Source: Tamarix chinensis (lineage: Eukaryota > Streptophyta > Magnoliopsida > Caryophyllales > Tamaricaceae). From it: DNA of 64,000 nt. The translations under genes were made by a program, and so were the position numbers. The stretch is taken from the NCBI GenBank assembly GCA_030549775.1, contig CM060177.1, forward strand, positions 59,398,638 through 59,462,637, written 5' to 3'. How positions within the stretch are numbered: position 1 is the first letter of the stretch; every line of letters begins with the position of its first letter. The notes beneath the pieces were generated by a model, which worked only from the letters and a program-made list of their open reading frames with translations, was not told the origin of the DNA and did not search any database. Of the stretch, positions 9,553 to 20,798 are shown piece after piece.

Positions 9553-9893
9553 CCACTATTATTGCCGGTGGGCCGGTCACTTGCGGGACAAAGTCCACAC
9601 CACTATTATTCGCCGGTGGACCGGTCACTTGCGGGACAAATTCCACACCACTATTATTTGCCGGTGGACCGGTCTGGCTCCTGCTCACATGGGGTTCCAG
9701 TGTAAGTAATTAATATCTTCTAAGTGTCTTTAACAAACTCGAGTTCATTTTTATTGAGCTCGAGTCCCCCACTATTATTCGTCGGTGGACCGGACACTTG
9801 CAGGACAAAGTCCACACCACTATTATTTGCCGGTGGACTGGTCTCACATAGGGTAATAACCCTAACCACTATTCCTAACCGGTGGATCGGTTG
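9553..9893 (-). repeat. Hairpin array, variant spacers
   Basis: Units CCACTATTATTNNCCGGTGG alternate with spacers GGGACAAAGTCC, GGGACAAATTCC and GGACAAAGTCC. These differ in sequence from those at 1231-1558 but are still self-complementary. Confidence 0.8.
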
Positions 9894-10199
9894 GACCCGG
9901 CTCAATAATCTTTCGCTTTAAGTGATTAATGTCTTAAATGTTTTATTCAAAGATTTCACCCTGGACATGCATAAGTCATCACACATCACAAATCACAATT
10001 ACACTTTAATCACCAAATATACTTGATACGACAAAAACCCTAAGCAGCCACCACAGACCACCATTAACCTCAATAAATTATAATTCAGTCTCCTCCGTAC
10101 CCTTAATTTGCTCCACGTGCTATTTTTCATCCCAAGTGCTCAAACGCCCAAACAACACTTACGTGACCTTCCTTACATCTCAAATTAACTTTCCACACA

Positions 10200-10720
10200 T
10201 AAATCTCATACCCATGCAGACATTAATCTCCCCATTCAACCACCAATGCCACCATGTAAACCCTAATACCACAATGAAAACCCTAATGCCACCATGCAAC
10301 CATTAATACTACTATGCAAAACCCAAGATTTTATCATACAAAACCCTAAATTCAATCCACATAACCCAAAGATTCATTCATACCAAACCCTGGATTTGAA
10401 CCATATCAAATAAGAGATTCATCCATATAAAACCTTACATTAGATCCTTCCACGCAAAACCATAAATTAGATTCTCCCAATCAAAACCATAAATTAAATT
10501 CTTCCATACAAACCATATATTAAATTCTCTCACATAAAATCATACCAAACCATAAGTTAAACTTCCCCATATAAAACCATAAATTGGATTTCACCAGACA
10601 AATCATAAATTAGATTCTCCCAAACAAACAATAATTTGATTCTCCCATATAACATCATAAATTACATTCTTCCAAATAAATTCATGCATTAGATTATTGC
10701 TTATAAATTTATAAAATTAG
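10200..10720. repeat. Degenerate short tandem repeats
   Basis: Loose repeats of forms like CCACCATGCAAACCCTAAT and ATAAATTAGATTCTCCCA occupy the minisatellite slot of this LTR. They are too diverged to give a clear unit. Confidence 0.6.
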
Positions 10721-11099
10721 GTCAACTCACTTCCCTTAGTCAACTTCTCTCCCCATCCTCCTTTTTCATCCTTTCTCCCACATAAAATCATATCAACATC
10801 CTCACATGCATGTCTTACAGGGTCATACACAAATAATACACATGCCATACGAAAATATACTTCAACACCACGTCATATCATATACGGCATAATTAATAAT
10901 CATAAACATAGAATGCATAACATATGAATCACACAATGCATATTACCACATAAAAGACCTTAGCACCCCTTACCTGAAACGACACCGGTCTTGTTTCACG
11001 TTCCTACGCCTCCTTAGGGCTTTGACCAATTAATAACATACTAATAAAATAACCTTAACAAAATTCTAACTTTGCTGAAGACATAAAAATAATAGAGAT

Positions 11100-11750
11100 A
11101 TTATAACCCTTGATAATATAGGGTTAAAGATTTTACCCTAATGATAATAATGATACTAATATAATAATATCAAAATTAATAAAACTAATATCAATGAGAA
11201 TATAAATAATAATAACAATAATAATAATAATAACCATAATAAGAATAACAATAACATATAAGTTTTCAAATAACTAATAAATTACCATTTATTTAATATT
11301 AATAATAAAATTAATAACATATATAATAATATTAAAATAATAAAGATAATGATAATATTATTATTAATGGTTGTAAGAGCAGTAGAGATAATAATACTCA
11401 AATAAATAAGTGCAAATGTTAATACAAAATTAGGGCCTAAGATTTTCCAGAATAAATAATAAAACGTTAATAATAATTATTCTAATAATTATAATTATAA
11501 TAATAATAAGAAGAAGAAGAAGAAGAATGATAATAATCCTATAATAATTCAATTAATAACATAAATTTTGAAACTAACAATAAAATTATTTTATTATCGC
11601 TCTCCACCCTGCAAGTACAATTCAGCATAAATTTTATATCAAATAATAATAAAACATATTAAGAATATAAATATTAAGAATAATAATAATGGTATTTATA
11701 TGCAAATAATTGAAATAAGTTAAATAAAGGCTTATAATAATATGAAAAAT
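11100..11750. repeat. Imperfect (AAT)n microsatellite
   Basis: A long AT-rich stretch dominated by AAT/ATA trinucleotides, with a short AAG run near 11510. It is in the same slot as in other family A LTRs. Confidence 0.8.
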
Positions 11751-12228
11751 GGTTGAGAGGGTCTAGGGTTCAACCTTAAGCTGGTGGGGATAGGTGGCAC
11801 CGGCGGTGGTTTATGGCGGCGGCGGCGGCCGGAAAAATAGATGAAAAGAGGGAAAGATGGATGTTGGGAAAAAGATAGGGAGAATTGAGGTGATATAAGA
11901 GGTGTTTATTGTTGCCCAAGAGGAGAGGGACAAAATGATGGTGGTGGTGCAGCCAAAGGTGGCGGTGGAAGGCGGTTTAAGGCCTCAGGGTCAAAATTCC
12001 AGGGAAACGAGCATCCAACTTTGCATGATTATTGAGGCTCGTACAAGAAGAATCGAGAGGTGAAAATAGTTTAGTTAATTAGAGTAAATTTCAGGGAAGA
12101 GAATGAAATTTTTAGGTGTCGTTGAGGTTGGCAGATGGCGGCGGAAGACGCGTCTGAAGTCGCGGTGGCCGACACTCGGGCTTAGGGTCTTGGGGAAGAA
12201 CAAACTCCAAAAACTCCTATAACAAGGC

Positions 12229-12236
12229 TATTTATA
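12229..12236 (-). promoter_or_regulatory. LTR TATA box
   Basis: The minus strand reads TATAAATAGCC, about 1.0 kb inside the LTR that ends near 13243. The leader hairpin expected about 190 nt downstream is degraded here (12022-12050). Confidence 0.65.
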
Positions 12237-13243
12237 GATGTTGGAATGGATAATGAGGAGCTGGAGGTCGACATGGAAATGTGAAATGCAAGAATTTGGG
12301 TGGCTGGTGGCAGAAAACGATCGGGCATCGTTTGGTTTACTCGAAATTTCACGAGGCTCGGGAGAAGGAACGGGTGAGAGATAATGAACGATATTTATTC
12401 CAATTTATTCCTGGAGTTAAGAGGAAGACAATGAGGCAAGAAACAGCTGGTATTAATCACCGTAGCCGGAGATACCATTGACGATGCCGGGACTGCACCA
12501 TCGTTGACGGAGGAGAAGGGAGGAAGAAGGAAGAAGGAAGGGAGGCGGTCCGGTCGACCGGCAAAGAAAAGAAAAATTGGAGACCGGGCGGTCGGGCGCG
12601 GGTTAAGGATTCATTAAATGGAACGATGAGGTTCGGGCGTAAAACGGGCGAAACGTAGCGCGTCGAGGACGGAAGAAGGGCAACGGCGCGGGCTGGGCCG
12701 TGCCGAAGAAGAAGAAGAAAAGAAAAAGGGGAACTGGGCCGCGGCAGGCCTAGTCGGGGGAAAAAAAAGAGGAAAAAGGAAAAGAAGAAAAAGAAGGAAA
12801 AAGGAAGAAAGAAAAAGAAAAAAGGGAAAAAGGAAAGGAGAAAAATAATTAGATTAGGGCTAATTAAATTAATCTTAATATTTTAAATATTTTAAAATAA
12901 TAATATTTAAAGAAAATAATATTTAAATCCCTTTTTAGGCTAAATTAGGTTTTTTAAAAGATTTTCTACAAATTCCATTTTAATTATCAAAACACCCTAA
13001 ATTCCTCCAATTCAATTATTTTAAAAGTATTATTAAATGAAAACTATTTTCTCATTCTTATTATAAATAAAATAATTTACTTAATGAATTCCCAAATTAA
13101 AATCCTTGATTAGTTAAAATACCCCAAATTCCTCCTAATGAAAATACTTATAAATTTATTCTTGATTTTCCCTAATTTATTTTATTTTATTTTAATTAAA
13201 ATAATTTATTTAATTAATATTTATGAATTTTCGGAGCATTTCA

Positions 13244-14708
13244 CGCTGCATGAGCAACGTGAGTTTCATGCAAAAATGAAGGGAGAAAATGGCTCGAAGA
13301 GGGTGAAGGAAGAAAAATAAGCCTTTTTCAGAATTGGGTCTTTGGGCTGGAAAAGAGGGTAGGAGGGGAGGTATCAAGGCAAGGGAATGGTGCAGAAGTG
13401 AAGAGGGGGTGTAGGTGGAGGCTAAGGGTGGTTTCACGATGGCAAAGGGCGGCGAATACGGCGGCGGCAAGGCGGCGAAGTTGGCTGCCAAGATGGGTCG
13501 AGGTGGAGGGGTTGTGAAGGAAGGAAAAGGAGAGGGAAAAATGGAGGGGTTCAAGGGATCTTTTCGGCCAACTGATGCATGTCAGTGGCAGAGGGGGTTG
13601 CAGGGTGTTGAACGGTGGGTTGGGTGGCAACAGAGGTGGCCGGACGACAGCAGAAGTGGCGGTTGCAGGTAGCTCGGTGGTAAGGGAAAAACTAGGGGGA
13701 AAAAGAAAAGGGGTGAAGAAGGGAGGAAGTGCAGGCTCGAGGGGGTGGCGTGGGGGTGCAAGGCAGTAGGGGGTTGGTGGCAGTAGGCGGCGCAGGGCTG
13801 GGTGCGGCGGTTAGAACAGTGGTTGGCGGCGGCATGGAGAGAAAACAGATGGAGAAAAAGAAGAGGGAGAAGAGAGGGGTAGGGGCTGGCCGGAGAGAGG
13901 ATAAAGGGTGGCAGGGCTATCGGTTGGCAGTGGAAGGGAAGGAAGAAGAAGGAAAGAATTCAGGCGGGAATGGAGGGTGTAGGGGGTTAGTTTGGCTCGA
14001 AATAGGAAAGAAAAGGATGGGGGTAGAGAGAGGGAGTAGTAGGGGGCAGGTACGGTGGCATGCGGCGGCAGTTGTAGGCGGTGGTCCGGCATGCATGGAG
14101 GACGGGAGCAGGTGGCTGCGTGGGAGAAGAAGAGAGGAGAAGAAGAGTGGCTGGGCGGCGGGACCAGCGTAGGAAAAGAAGAGAGTCGGCCGGTCCAGGG
14201 AGAAAAATTTAAGGAGCGTTTGGGCTGGTGTGCTGCACGGTGTGCGAGGGAGAGAAGGGAGGAAGCGGGCCGAAGGCCAAATTGCGTGGGGAGGGCTAGC
14301 CTCGTGAGGCAGCCCGAGGGAAGAAAAAGGAAAAAAGAAAAGAAGAAAGAGGAAAAGGGAAAAAAGGGAATGGAAAATAGAGAAAAATAAAATAATTTAA
14401 TTTCTAAAATCATAAAATGTAATATTCTTGTTAAATTATTTAATTTAATAATTTAATTCATTATAATCTAGTATATTAGTTCAAAAAGAATAAATTTGGT
14501 AAAATATTAGTTTGGGAATATTATTTAAATAAAAAATAATATGATAATTAGCAACATATTTATTTTTAGCTTATTAAATACTCTTATCCAAATTTACATA
14601 CTCTAAAATCCATAAAATATTTAAAATGAATAATTTTAAAAGCAAATTTTGTTTCAAATAAAATTTATCTATTAGAATTTAGGTTTTCAAAATTTTTGGG
14701 GGATTACA
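13244..14708 (-). mobile_element. LTR fragment, family A, U3 end
   Basis: GC-rich sequence (13440-14290), a purine tract and an AT-rich end finishing TTTTTGGGGGATTACA at 14708, which is a good family A LTR terminus. The rest is missing, probably because the LTR at 9237-13243 and its contents inserted here. The long open frame at 13811-14413 on the minus strand is low-complexity. No TATA box was found. Confidence 0.65.
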
Positions 14709-15379
14709 GATATATTCTAGGAAAATTTGATTTGCATTCTAAAAAAATCACCATTTTAGCTCTAGAAGGATGGTTATCTTATCTTTATTAAAATCCACCT
14801 ATTTATCTCAAGTTTGGATGGTAGAAATTAGGATTTTGTTTCTATCTATACCTAACCAAACTCATCTTTTACCAATTTGTTGGTTATAAATAGCCCCGAT
14901 CACCTATTCCATTCACTTTTCATGTAGCCTCTGAGGTATTCCAACTTCCTATCCTTATTTTCTTTTCTCCCCATGTTAATCTTAATTTTGGTTTCATTAA
15001 ACTCTTTTGATCCTTTATCTATATACTTCTTATTTATCTTTTAGCAATAGAGTGTTATGTTTAGGAGGAAGTAGAGTCTCTCTTTCAGCATAAAATTCCT
15101 CTATTTTTCTCTTAGTTTTGGTAATTTTATTTTCGTATAATTTGAATTTATTTTATGAAATTATTCATTGAATTTTTGAATCTTTAAATTCTATTTTTAT
15201 GTTCTGGAAATTGAGAATCTTATAGGTTGAGTTTTCTTATTTGTGGAAAAAAATTTCTAACACCAACTAAGTCATTCTTATTTGTGAAATGCAACCTAGT
15301 TAAGCATATGATGTGGTGTACCATTTAAAGTCCTAACTATATAGAGTTGAATGAGAGTTTTGTTTCATATTGATGCATG
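14709..15379 (+). mobile_element. Family B 5' LTR, first segment
   Basis: It matches the LTR at 33662-36873 over the TATA region and the following several hundred bases. It is truncated on the left by about 0.5 kb and interrupted at 15379 by a family C LTR, then resumes at 23272. A polypyrimidine leader follows the TATA box. Confidence 0.7.
14885..14892 (+). promoter_or_regulatory. LTR TATA box (family B)
   Basis: TATAAATAGCCCC, aligned with the TATA box at 34379 in the family B solo-type LTR. Confidence 0.65.
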
Positions 15380-15969
15380 TGTAATACCCCTAGATTTCAT
15401 AACTTAAAATTTTAGTTTTAAAAGAGTTAATAACAGAAGTCAAATACAAAACATAGGGGTGTCATGCCACATCCAACATAGAAGAGGCACTACCTATACC
15501 TTGTCTATATCTGGTGTAATGTAAAATTAAGCTTATACCTAGGAATTAGGTGTGGGAAGCACTAATTCCACCATGATACAAGTTATGAAATAGAGAGAAG
15601 GGAATAAATAGTAAAAATAAAGGATTGAGAGTCTAAAGAGAGAGAGAGATCCGAATAACCATACCCTTTACCAATTCATTTAGCCCTCACCCAAGGAAAG
15701 CACATTAAGCTAATAATCATCAATCACCTAAAAAGTGGGGCAGATCTTCTCTTGTGAATGAGAAACACCTATGAAAGAGATGATCGGTATACTACGTACT
15801 AAGTAAAGTAACAATACAATCAGAACCAGGAAAATATATAATTGTATACATTCATTGTGGAAAGTAGTATGCATGCGGGATAAAAAAAATCAACACAAGG
15901 TAATTACTGGTCTGGATTAGTATTATTAGAGTATGATATAACCCATTATTTTATTTACCTTGAGGTCAG

Positions 15970-16165
15970 GGACCCCACTATTCATAATCTAGTAGAATAG
16001 ACTGAAATACTTCCTAGGAAAAAACGATCCTGACAACTATTGTTAAGTTAGTGGAACAAAATCTACATCTCCTAAAGTAAAATGATCTTGGCCACTATTA
16101 TTAAAATGGTGGAATGGTCTAAAGAATCTCCCAGGGCAAAATGTGCCTGGCCACTACTATTAAGC
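15970..16165 (-). repeat. Hairpin array, family C version
   Basis: Diverged CCACTATTATTAA...GTGG boxes alternate with spacers such as CCAGGGCAAAATGTGCCTGG, a strong hairpin unrelated in sequence to the family A spacers. Confidence 0.75.
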
Positions 16166-16252
16166 TAGTGGAACAGACTCTTACACCTCGGTCCTCACTC
16201 ACATAATTTTTTATTGTAAGTGATTAGTGTCTTAGTTATTGGTTAATTATCT

Positions 16253-16257
16253 CAAAC
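16253..16257. repeat. Target site duplication CAAAC (left)
   Basis: CAAAC precedes the solo LTR and is repeated at 20799-20803. Confidence 0.9.
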
Positions 16258-16564
16258 TGTAATCCCCCAAATTTTTAAAAGCCTATATTTTGATAAATAA
16301 ATTTTATTTGGGATGAAATAGCCTTTAAATTATTTTAATTATGGTAATTTGAGCATATAAAATATGATATAAATATTTAATAAATTAAAATAAATATTTT
16401 ATTATTTTATCATACTCTTATTATTTAAATAATTTTCCAAATCATTACTTTAATGAAATTACCTTTTTAAAACCCTTATATTTTAATTATATTAAATTAA
16501 ATTATTAAATAAATTTATTACTCTAAAATATGGTATTTTATTATTTTATAAATTAAATCATTTT

Positions 16565-16690
16565 AGGTAAACCCATTTTCCTTTTCTTTTTCCTTTTTTT
16601 CTCTTGTTCCCTCTTTTCCTTTTCTTTCCCTTCCTTCTCTTCCTTGTTTTTCTTTTTTCCCCGACCTGGGTCGACTACTGGCCCAACTCA
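16565..16690 (+). promoter_or_regulatory. U3 CT tract and GGCCCA/TGGGTC boxes
   Basis: About 90 bp of almost pure pyrimidine is followed by CCCCGACC and GGCCCA boxes, about 400 bp upstream of the TATA box. This is the same order as in the minus-strand copies. Confidence 0.5.
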
Positions 16691-17090
16691 CATTTTCCCT
16701 TGTGCGGCCAAGCTCCCACACCTCTCCTCCCCTCTCCTAACCGGTTCGGCCTTTCTTTTCTTTCTTCTTCTTTTCCTTTGGATTGCCGGTCCATCCCTCC
16801 CTTCATCTTCAACCTCCAGCTCGAGCTTGCAACCGAGATTTTTGCCGAAAAAAGGATGCAACGCCCACTCCAACTGCACCCAGCCATTCCTCCCCTCTCC
16901 TCCCCATTGACTCCTCTACAATTTCAACAAGATCGTTCCTCCCTTCTCCCGCATGCCATCCCTCCCTCTCCACGACAACTCACAGTCTGCACATGCAGAC
17001 CTGTGCCGACCACTCTCGCCATACAGAAGCCCATAACCCTGCTCCCCTGCTTTGCAATGCGTCCTTGTTATTTTCCCTCCCCGATTGGCT

Positions 17091-17098
17091 TATAAATA
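17091..17098 (+). promoter_or_regulatory. LTR TATA box
   Basis: TATAAATAACCCC, 0.83 kb from the LTR 5' end. Confidence 0.75.
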
Positions 17099-17281
17099 AC
17101 CCCGAGGGCTACCATAATCGAGTTTGGAATTTGGGAACCCGAAAAACCAAATCGTGTGCCACACCTTATTCAGCCAGCCATTACTTCACCGTCGGCTACC
17201 TTTGCCACCCGTTTCGGCCACCAAAATTCTCCCTGCACTTCCCTCTACACAACCCAACCACCATCCTTCCTTATCTTGCCC

Positions 17282-17305
17282 TGCACGAGCCACCCCGCCC
17301 GTGCA
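17282..17305 (+). other. Leader hairpin about 190 nt past TATA box
   Basis: TGCACG (17282-17287) and CGTGCA (17300-17305) form a perfect 6-bp stem. The loop is AGCCACCCCGCC. Confidence 0.7.
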
Positions 17306-17584
17306 AAATTACCTCCTCGAACAACCCCATTCGACCCCGTGCTGCCTTCGCGCCGTCCCTTGCCGCAGATTCCACCGCTTATAGTGCCACCTCTACCCCC
17401 AAAACAACCAGGGAATCCTGCCCTATCACCCCACATCTCCATTTTCCCCTACTTCCTTCTCCCCTAGCCTCCACATCCATGTCACCACTTCTCCCTTCCT
17501 CCACCGCCGCCGGCTCCTCCACCTAGCCTAGGTTTCTCCCCAACTCCTTAATCCCTAAACCCTGTATATTAAATGTGTTAATGA

Positions 17585-18043
17585 TTTTTAATATTATTAA
17601 TTATTATTATTAGTGTTATTATGATTTTTATTATTATTATCATTATTATTATTATTACTATTATTATTATTACTATTATTATTATTACTACCACTATTAT
17701 TACTATTATGTCCTAACATTTATCCCGAAAGAACTTCTAATTAATGGTATTAATTAATACTAAAACCTTGTTGTGTTATTATTATTATTATTACTATTAC
17801 TATTACTATTACTATTACTATTATTATTATTATTATTATTAGTATTAGTATTATGATTATTATTATCATGTTTATTAGTCTAATTATGACTAACATCGTT
17901 ATTATCTCTATTGTTATTATTTTAGTATTCTTACTATTATTAGTATTATTACTATTATTATTATTATCATTATTGTTATTATTATCATTATCATGGTTAT
18001 GATAGTTATTGTTATTATTATTATTATTATTGTTCTTACTCTT

Positions 18044-18111
<68 letters not shown>

Positions 18112-18129
18112 TATTATCACTATCATTAC

Positions 18130-18186
<57 letters not shown>

Positions 18187-18302
18187 GTTTATTATTCTAA
18201 ATATTATTATCATTGTTATTATCTCTATTATTATTATTTTTAGTATTATTATCATTATTATTATTATTATTATCATCATCATCATCATCATCATGATTAT
18301 GG

Positions 18303-18374
<72 letters not shown>

Positions 18375-18400
18375 ATAATATTGTTATTAGTAATATTGAA
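17585..18400. repeat. Long (TTA)n microsatellite
   Basis: About 800 bp of TTA/ATT/TCA trinucleotides, including a clean ATC run near 18276-18296 and a GTT run near 18302-18333. Open frames here encode only runs of Ile, Leu or Met. Confidence 0.95.
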
Positions 18401-18674
18401 ACCTTTACTTTAATACTATGAATATTACTAAGACTTACTTCGATTAGTGGTGATTTGTTTAACTATCTTGAGAATAATAATAACCCTACCTTTTAATTAT
18501 AAACTACCATTATTAATATTAGCCTTAGTATTAGGCCATGATAGGGATAAGATATGAAAATTATGGTAATTCCGGTAGAGGGAGATTAACCCTTAGTATT
18601 TCTCTCTTATAGGTGAACTGGGTCAAAACCCCCAGGAGGCATAGGAGCATGCTCCAAGCCCAGCGCCGATTTAG

Positions 18675-18794
18675 GTAAGGACGTAGCTAAGGCCACCTTT
18701 GTGTTACGTGTTTTACTTGCCTTGGATGCCTTGTACGATTGATATGTTATTACCTTATCTGTTTTTTTTGTGTAGTGCAGCTTGGAACCGAGGT
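18675..18794 (+). other. Candidate leader intron, micro-exon and second donor
   Basis: Donor-like TTTAG|GTAAGG (GT at 18675), a 101-nt interval and acceptor CTGTTTTTTTTGTGTAG (AG at 18774-18775) are followed by a 17-nt block and a second donor-like GAG|GTATGT (GT at 18793). A conserved acceptor-like TTTCTGCAG at 20344 could pair with the second donor, which would remove the minisatellite slot and hairpin array. This is inference. Confidence 0.5.
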
Positions 18795-19746
18795 ATGTTC
18801 TCGTGCCCTTGTCTGGTAATTTCTAATATGGATATGCTGCAAATATGATGTGATGCGATGTGACCCTTAGGACATAAATGCTAGGTTATTTGATGAGGTG
18901 TTGTGGAATGGGGGCATGAAAGAGAAAAATGAGAAATTAAGATAACTAAGGGGAAGTAAGTCGGCTTACGTAGGTAAGGATGACCTAGGTAATATATGAT
19001 CCATAAATGGACTAGTAAAAGGGGAGTTAAATAAAATGAAATAGTGGGAGAAACTAAGGTTACATGGGAGAACTAGGGTTTGCATGGAAATCTTAGGGTT
19101 TGGCATGATAGAGATCAAGGGGTTTGTATGGAGAGGTTAAGGTCCGTATGGGGGAGAACCTTACGTTTGGAAGGTTACATTAGGACATAGGGAAGGCAAT
19201 GGAAGGTTTGTTTGGGAGTTTAGAGGCTCGAGGTGAAAAACAGTTTGTAGGATAATATAAGGGACCTAGGGACCAACTAGGGTTTGGGGAGGAAACCCTA
19301 ATTTTAGAAGGTGGAAAAAGAAAAAGAAACTAATAAAAATAAATGAGGAGGAGCGAGGTATAGGGGAGAGTTGAGTCTGAGGGTCATGACACGTGGGGCG
19401 TTAAAATATTGTGGGTTGTGGGAGGCAGAGAAGGAAGGGCCACATAATCCCAAATTAGGGTTTCTGGTGAAAACCCTAGGGTAAGGTGATGAGTAGACCT
19501 TGGGGTATAAGGTGGTGGGCCTTGACCCACACAATTAGAAGTTGGGTTCCCAATGTGAGAAAGTTGGTTATGGGAAGGATGTCAAGGCGAGTTAGGAGGT
19601 GCATAAGTCTCAAGATATGAGACAGGCCCTCCTAGGAGGATAATTGCGGATATAGTTAGCCATGTATGTCAAGGGTGAAATTCTTTTGAATAAGATATGT
19701 TAATACACTAATTACTTATAGAGGAAGATTTTGAGCTAGACCCATA

Positions 19747-20070
19747 CCGGTCCACAGGCGTATAATAGTGGCTAGGGCCAGGGTGCCCTACATGACCTGT
19801 CCATCGGCGAATAATAGTGGCAGGGTATGTTACCCTTGTGACCGTTCCACCGGCTATAATAGTGGGGGATTCCGTGCTAAAAAAACAATCATAATATGAT
19901 AAGACATGGGAAAGATACGAATAATTATAGTGGAACACCTTGTGAGTCAGGGCCAGACCAGTCCACAAGCAAATAATACTGGTAGGGTATGTTACCCTCA
20001 TGACCGGTCCACCAGCTAAAATAGTGGTAGGGCATGTGCCCTCGTGACCGTTCCACCGGCTATAATAGTG
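19747..20070 (+). repeat. Hairpin array, sense strand
   Basis: CCACCGGCTATAATAGTGG units are separated by hairpins AGGGTATGTTACCCT, AGGGCATGTGCCCT and a third with AGGGC/GCCCT arms. This is the sense-strand counterpart of the arrays at 1231 and 2558. Confidence 0.85.
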
Positions 20071-20285
20071 GGGTTTCCACACTCACATGGATTGATAAAG
20101 ACTGTGATGTGAATCGACTATTTATCAGAAATCTAATGAATACGTTATCTTGTTCATGACCGGTATTGTTTATCTATGTTATCGCATGCTATCTATGTAA
20201 TTATGCCATGTCTACTATGTCATGTGTCTATGTGTATGTTGGCCTTAGTGCATTTTTTACCTTACTCAGTACGTAGCATACCGAT

Positions 20286-20302
20286 CACCCATTTTATGGG
20301 TG
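20286..20302 (+). other. CACCC/GGGTG leader hairpin
   Basis: CACCCATTTTATGGGTG, a perfect 7-bp stem, lies just after TTACTCAGTACGTAGCATAC. Confidence 0.7.
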
Positions 20303-20653
20303 CTACTCATTCCCACGAGCAAAAATCCGTCTGAGTTTCTGCAGGTAGGGGGTGATGTCTTCGATGCCTACAATGCTTACGAGGCTTCGAATAGGGCTGA
20401 GAGTTGAGCCTAGACCTAGCTTAGGGGTCAAGAGTGATGTGACCAGAGTTCATCATCCGTTTTTTTTCCCTGTATTATTATATTTTGTTTTATTCCGCTG
20501 AATTATGTCCTTTGATATTTGGTACTTTAAAATTGTACCTTGGGTTTTACCCTCATGATTTCCATACTCTAATTCTGTATGACTTGTGTTTTTCTAATGA
20601 ATAGTGTTTTATTAACGATTTGTACTTGAAGATAAATCTTATTTAGTAGTAGC

Positions 20654-20697
20654 ACTTAGTATCAGGTTGGTAGGAGTGAACCGATCTGGTACTAAGT
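20654..20697 (+). other. Terminal hairpin of solo LTR
   Basis: ACTTAGTA and TACTAAGT are perfect inverted arms, extended inward by CAG/CTG. The hairpin is followed by a GTGTGGCGGTAA stretch and the LTR end about 100 bp on. Confidence 0.7.
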
Positions 20698-20798
20698 GTG
20701 GCGGTAATGCCCTTGAGTTTACGATTTTATCTTTCGGCTTCCGCTAAAACCCTTTTAATTAAATGAAAATTTTTAGTCATAAATTTGGGGGTGCTACA

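Larger units (their letters stand above)
9237..13243 (-). mobile_element. Partial LTR, family A
   Basis: It begins mid-LTR, inside the cassette that precedes the CACCC hairpin, right at the end of the previous LTR. It is therefore probably flanking DNA into which the element at 556-9236 inserted. Its missing end would lie left of the window. It contains a hairpin array (9553-9893), degraded minisatellite, (AAT)n tract, TATA box (12229) and U3. It ends TTTTCGGAGCATTTCA at 13243, a weak match to the usual TTTTGGGGGATTACA, so that end is less certain. Confidence 0.7.
15380..16257 (-). mobile_element. Family C LTR, 3' part
   Basis: The plus strand begins TGTAATACCCC. It holds the CACC cassette (about 15750-15805) and a hairpin array (15970-16165) shared with family A, but is otherwise divergent. 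It is interrupted by the family A solo LTR and continues at 20804-23271. The flanking 5-mers GCATG (15375-15379) and ACATT (23272-23276) match at only three positions, so a target duplication is not secure. Confidence 0.7.
16258..20798 (+). mobile_element. Solo LTR, family A, 4541 bp
   Basis: It begins TGTAATCCCCCAAA and ends TTTGGGGGTGCTACA, flanked on both sides by CAAAC. This is the most complete plus-strand view of family A: AT-rich U3, CT tract (16565-16690), TATA box (17091), leader hairpin (17282), TTA tract (17585-18400), splice-like block (18675-18794), hairpin array (19747-20070), CACCC hairpin (20286), acceptor-like TTTCTGCAG (20344), terminal hairpin (20654) and end. It inserted into a minus-strand family C LTR. 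The 247-residue open frame at 16783-17526 spans the TATA box and is low-complexity, so I do not call it a gene. Confidence 0.93.

Noticed and set aside
13811..14413. 200-aa minus-strand open frame
   Set aside because: Phe/Ser/Leu/Pro-rich translation of a purine tract in an LTR U3. No domain or conserved start.
16783..17526. 247-aa plus-strand open frame, the longest in the window
   Set aside because: It spans the LTR promoter and TATA box in pyrimidine-rich sequence. No similarity, and it is not preserved in sister LTRs.
17917..18421. Overlapping 125-aa and 142-aa open frames of Ile/Met/Val/Leu on both strands
   Set aside because: They are translations of the (TTA)n microsatellite on both strands, with no sequence complexity.
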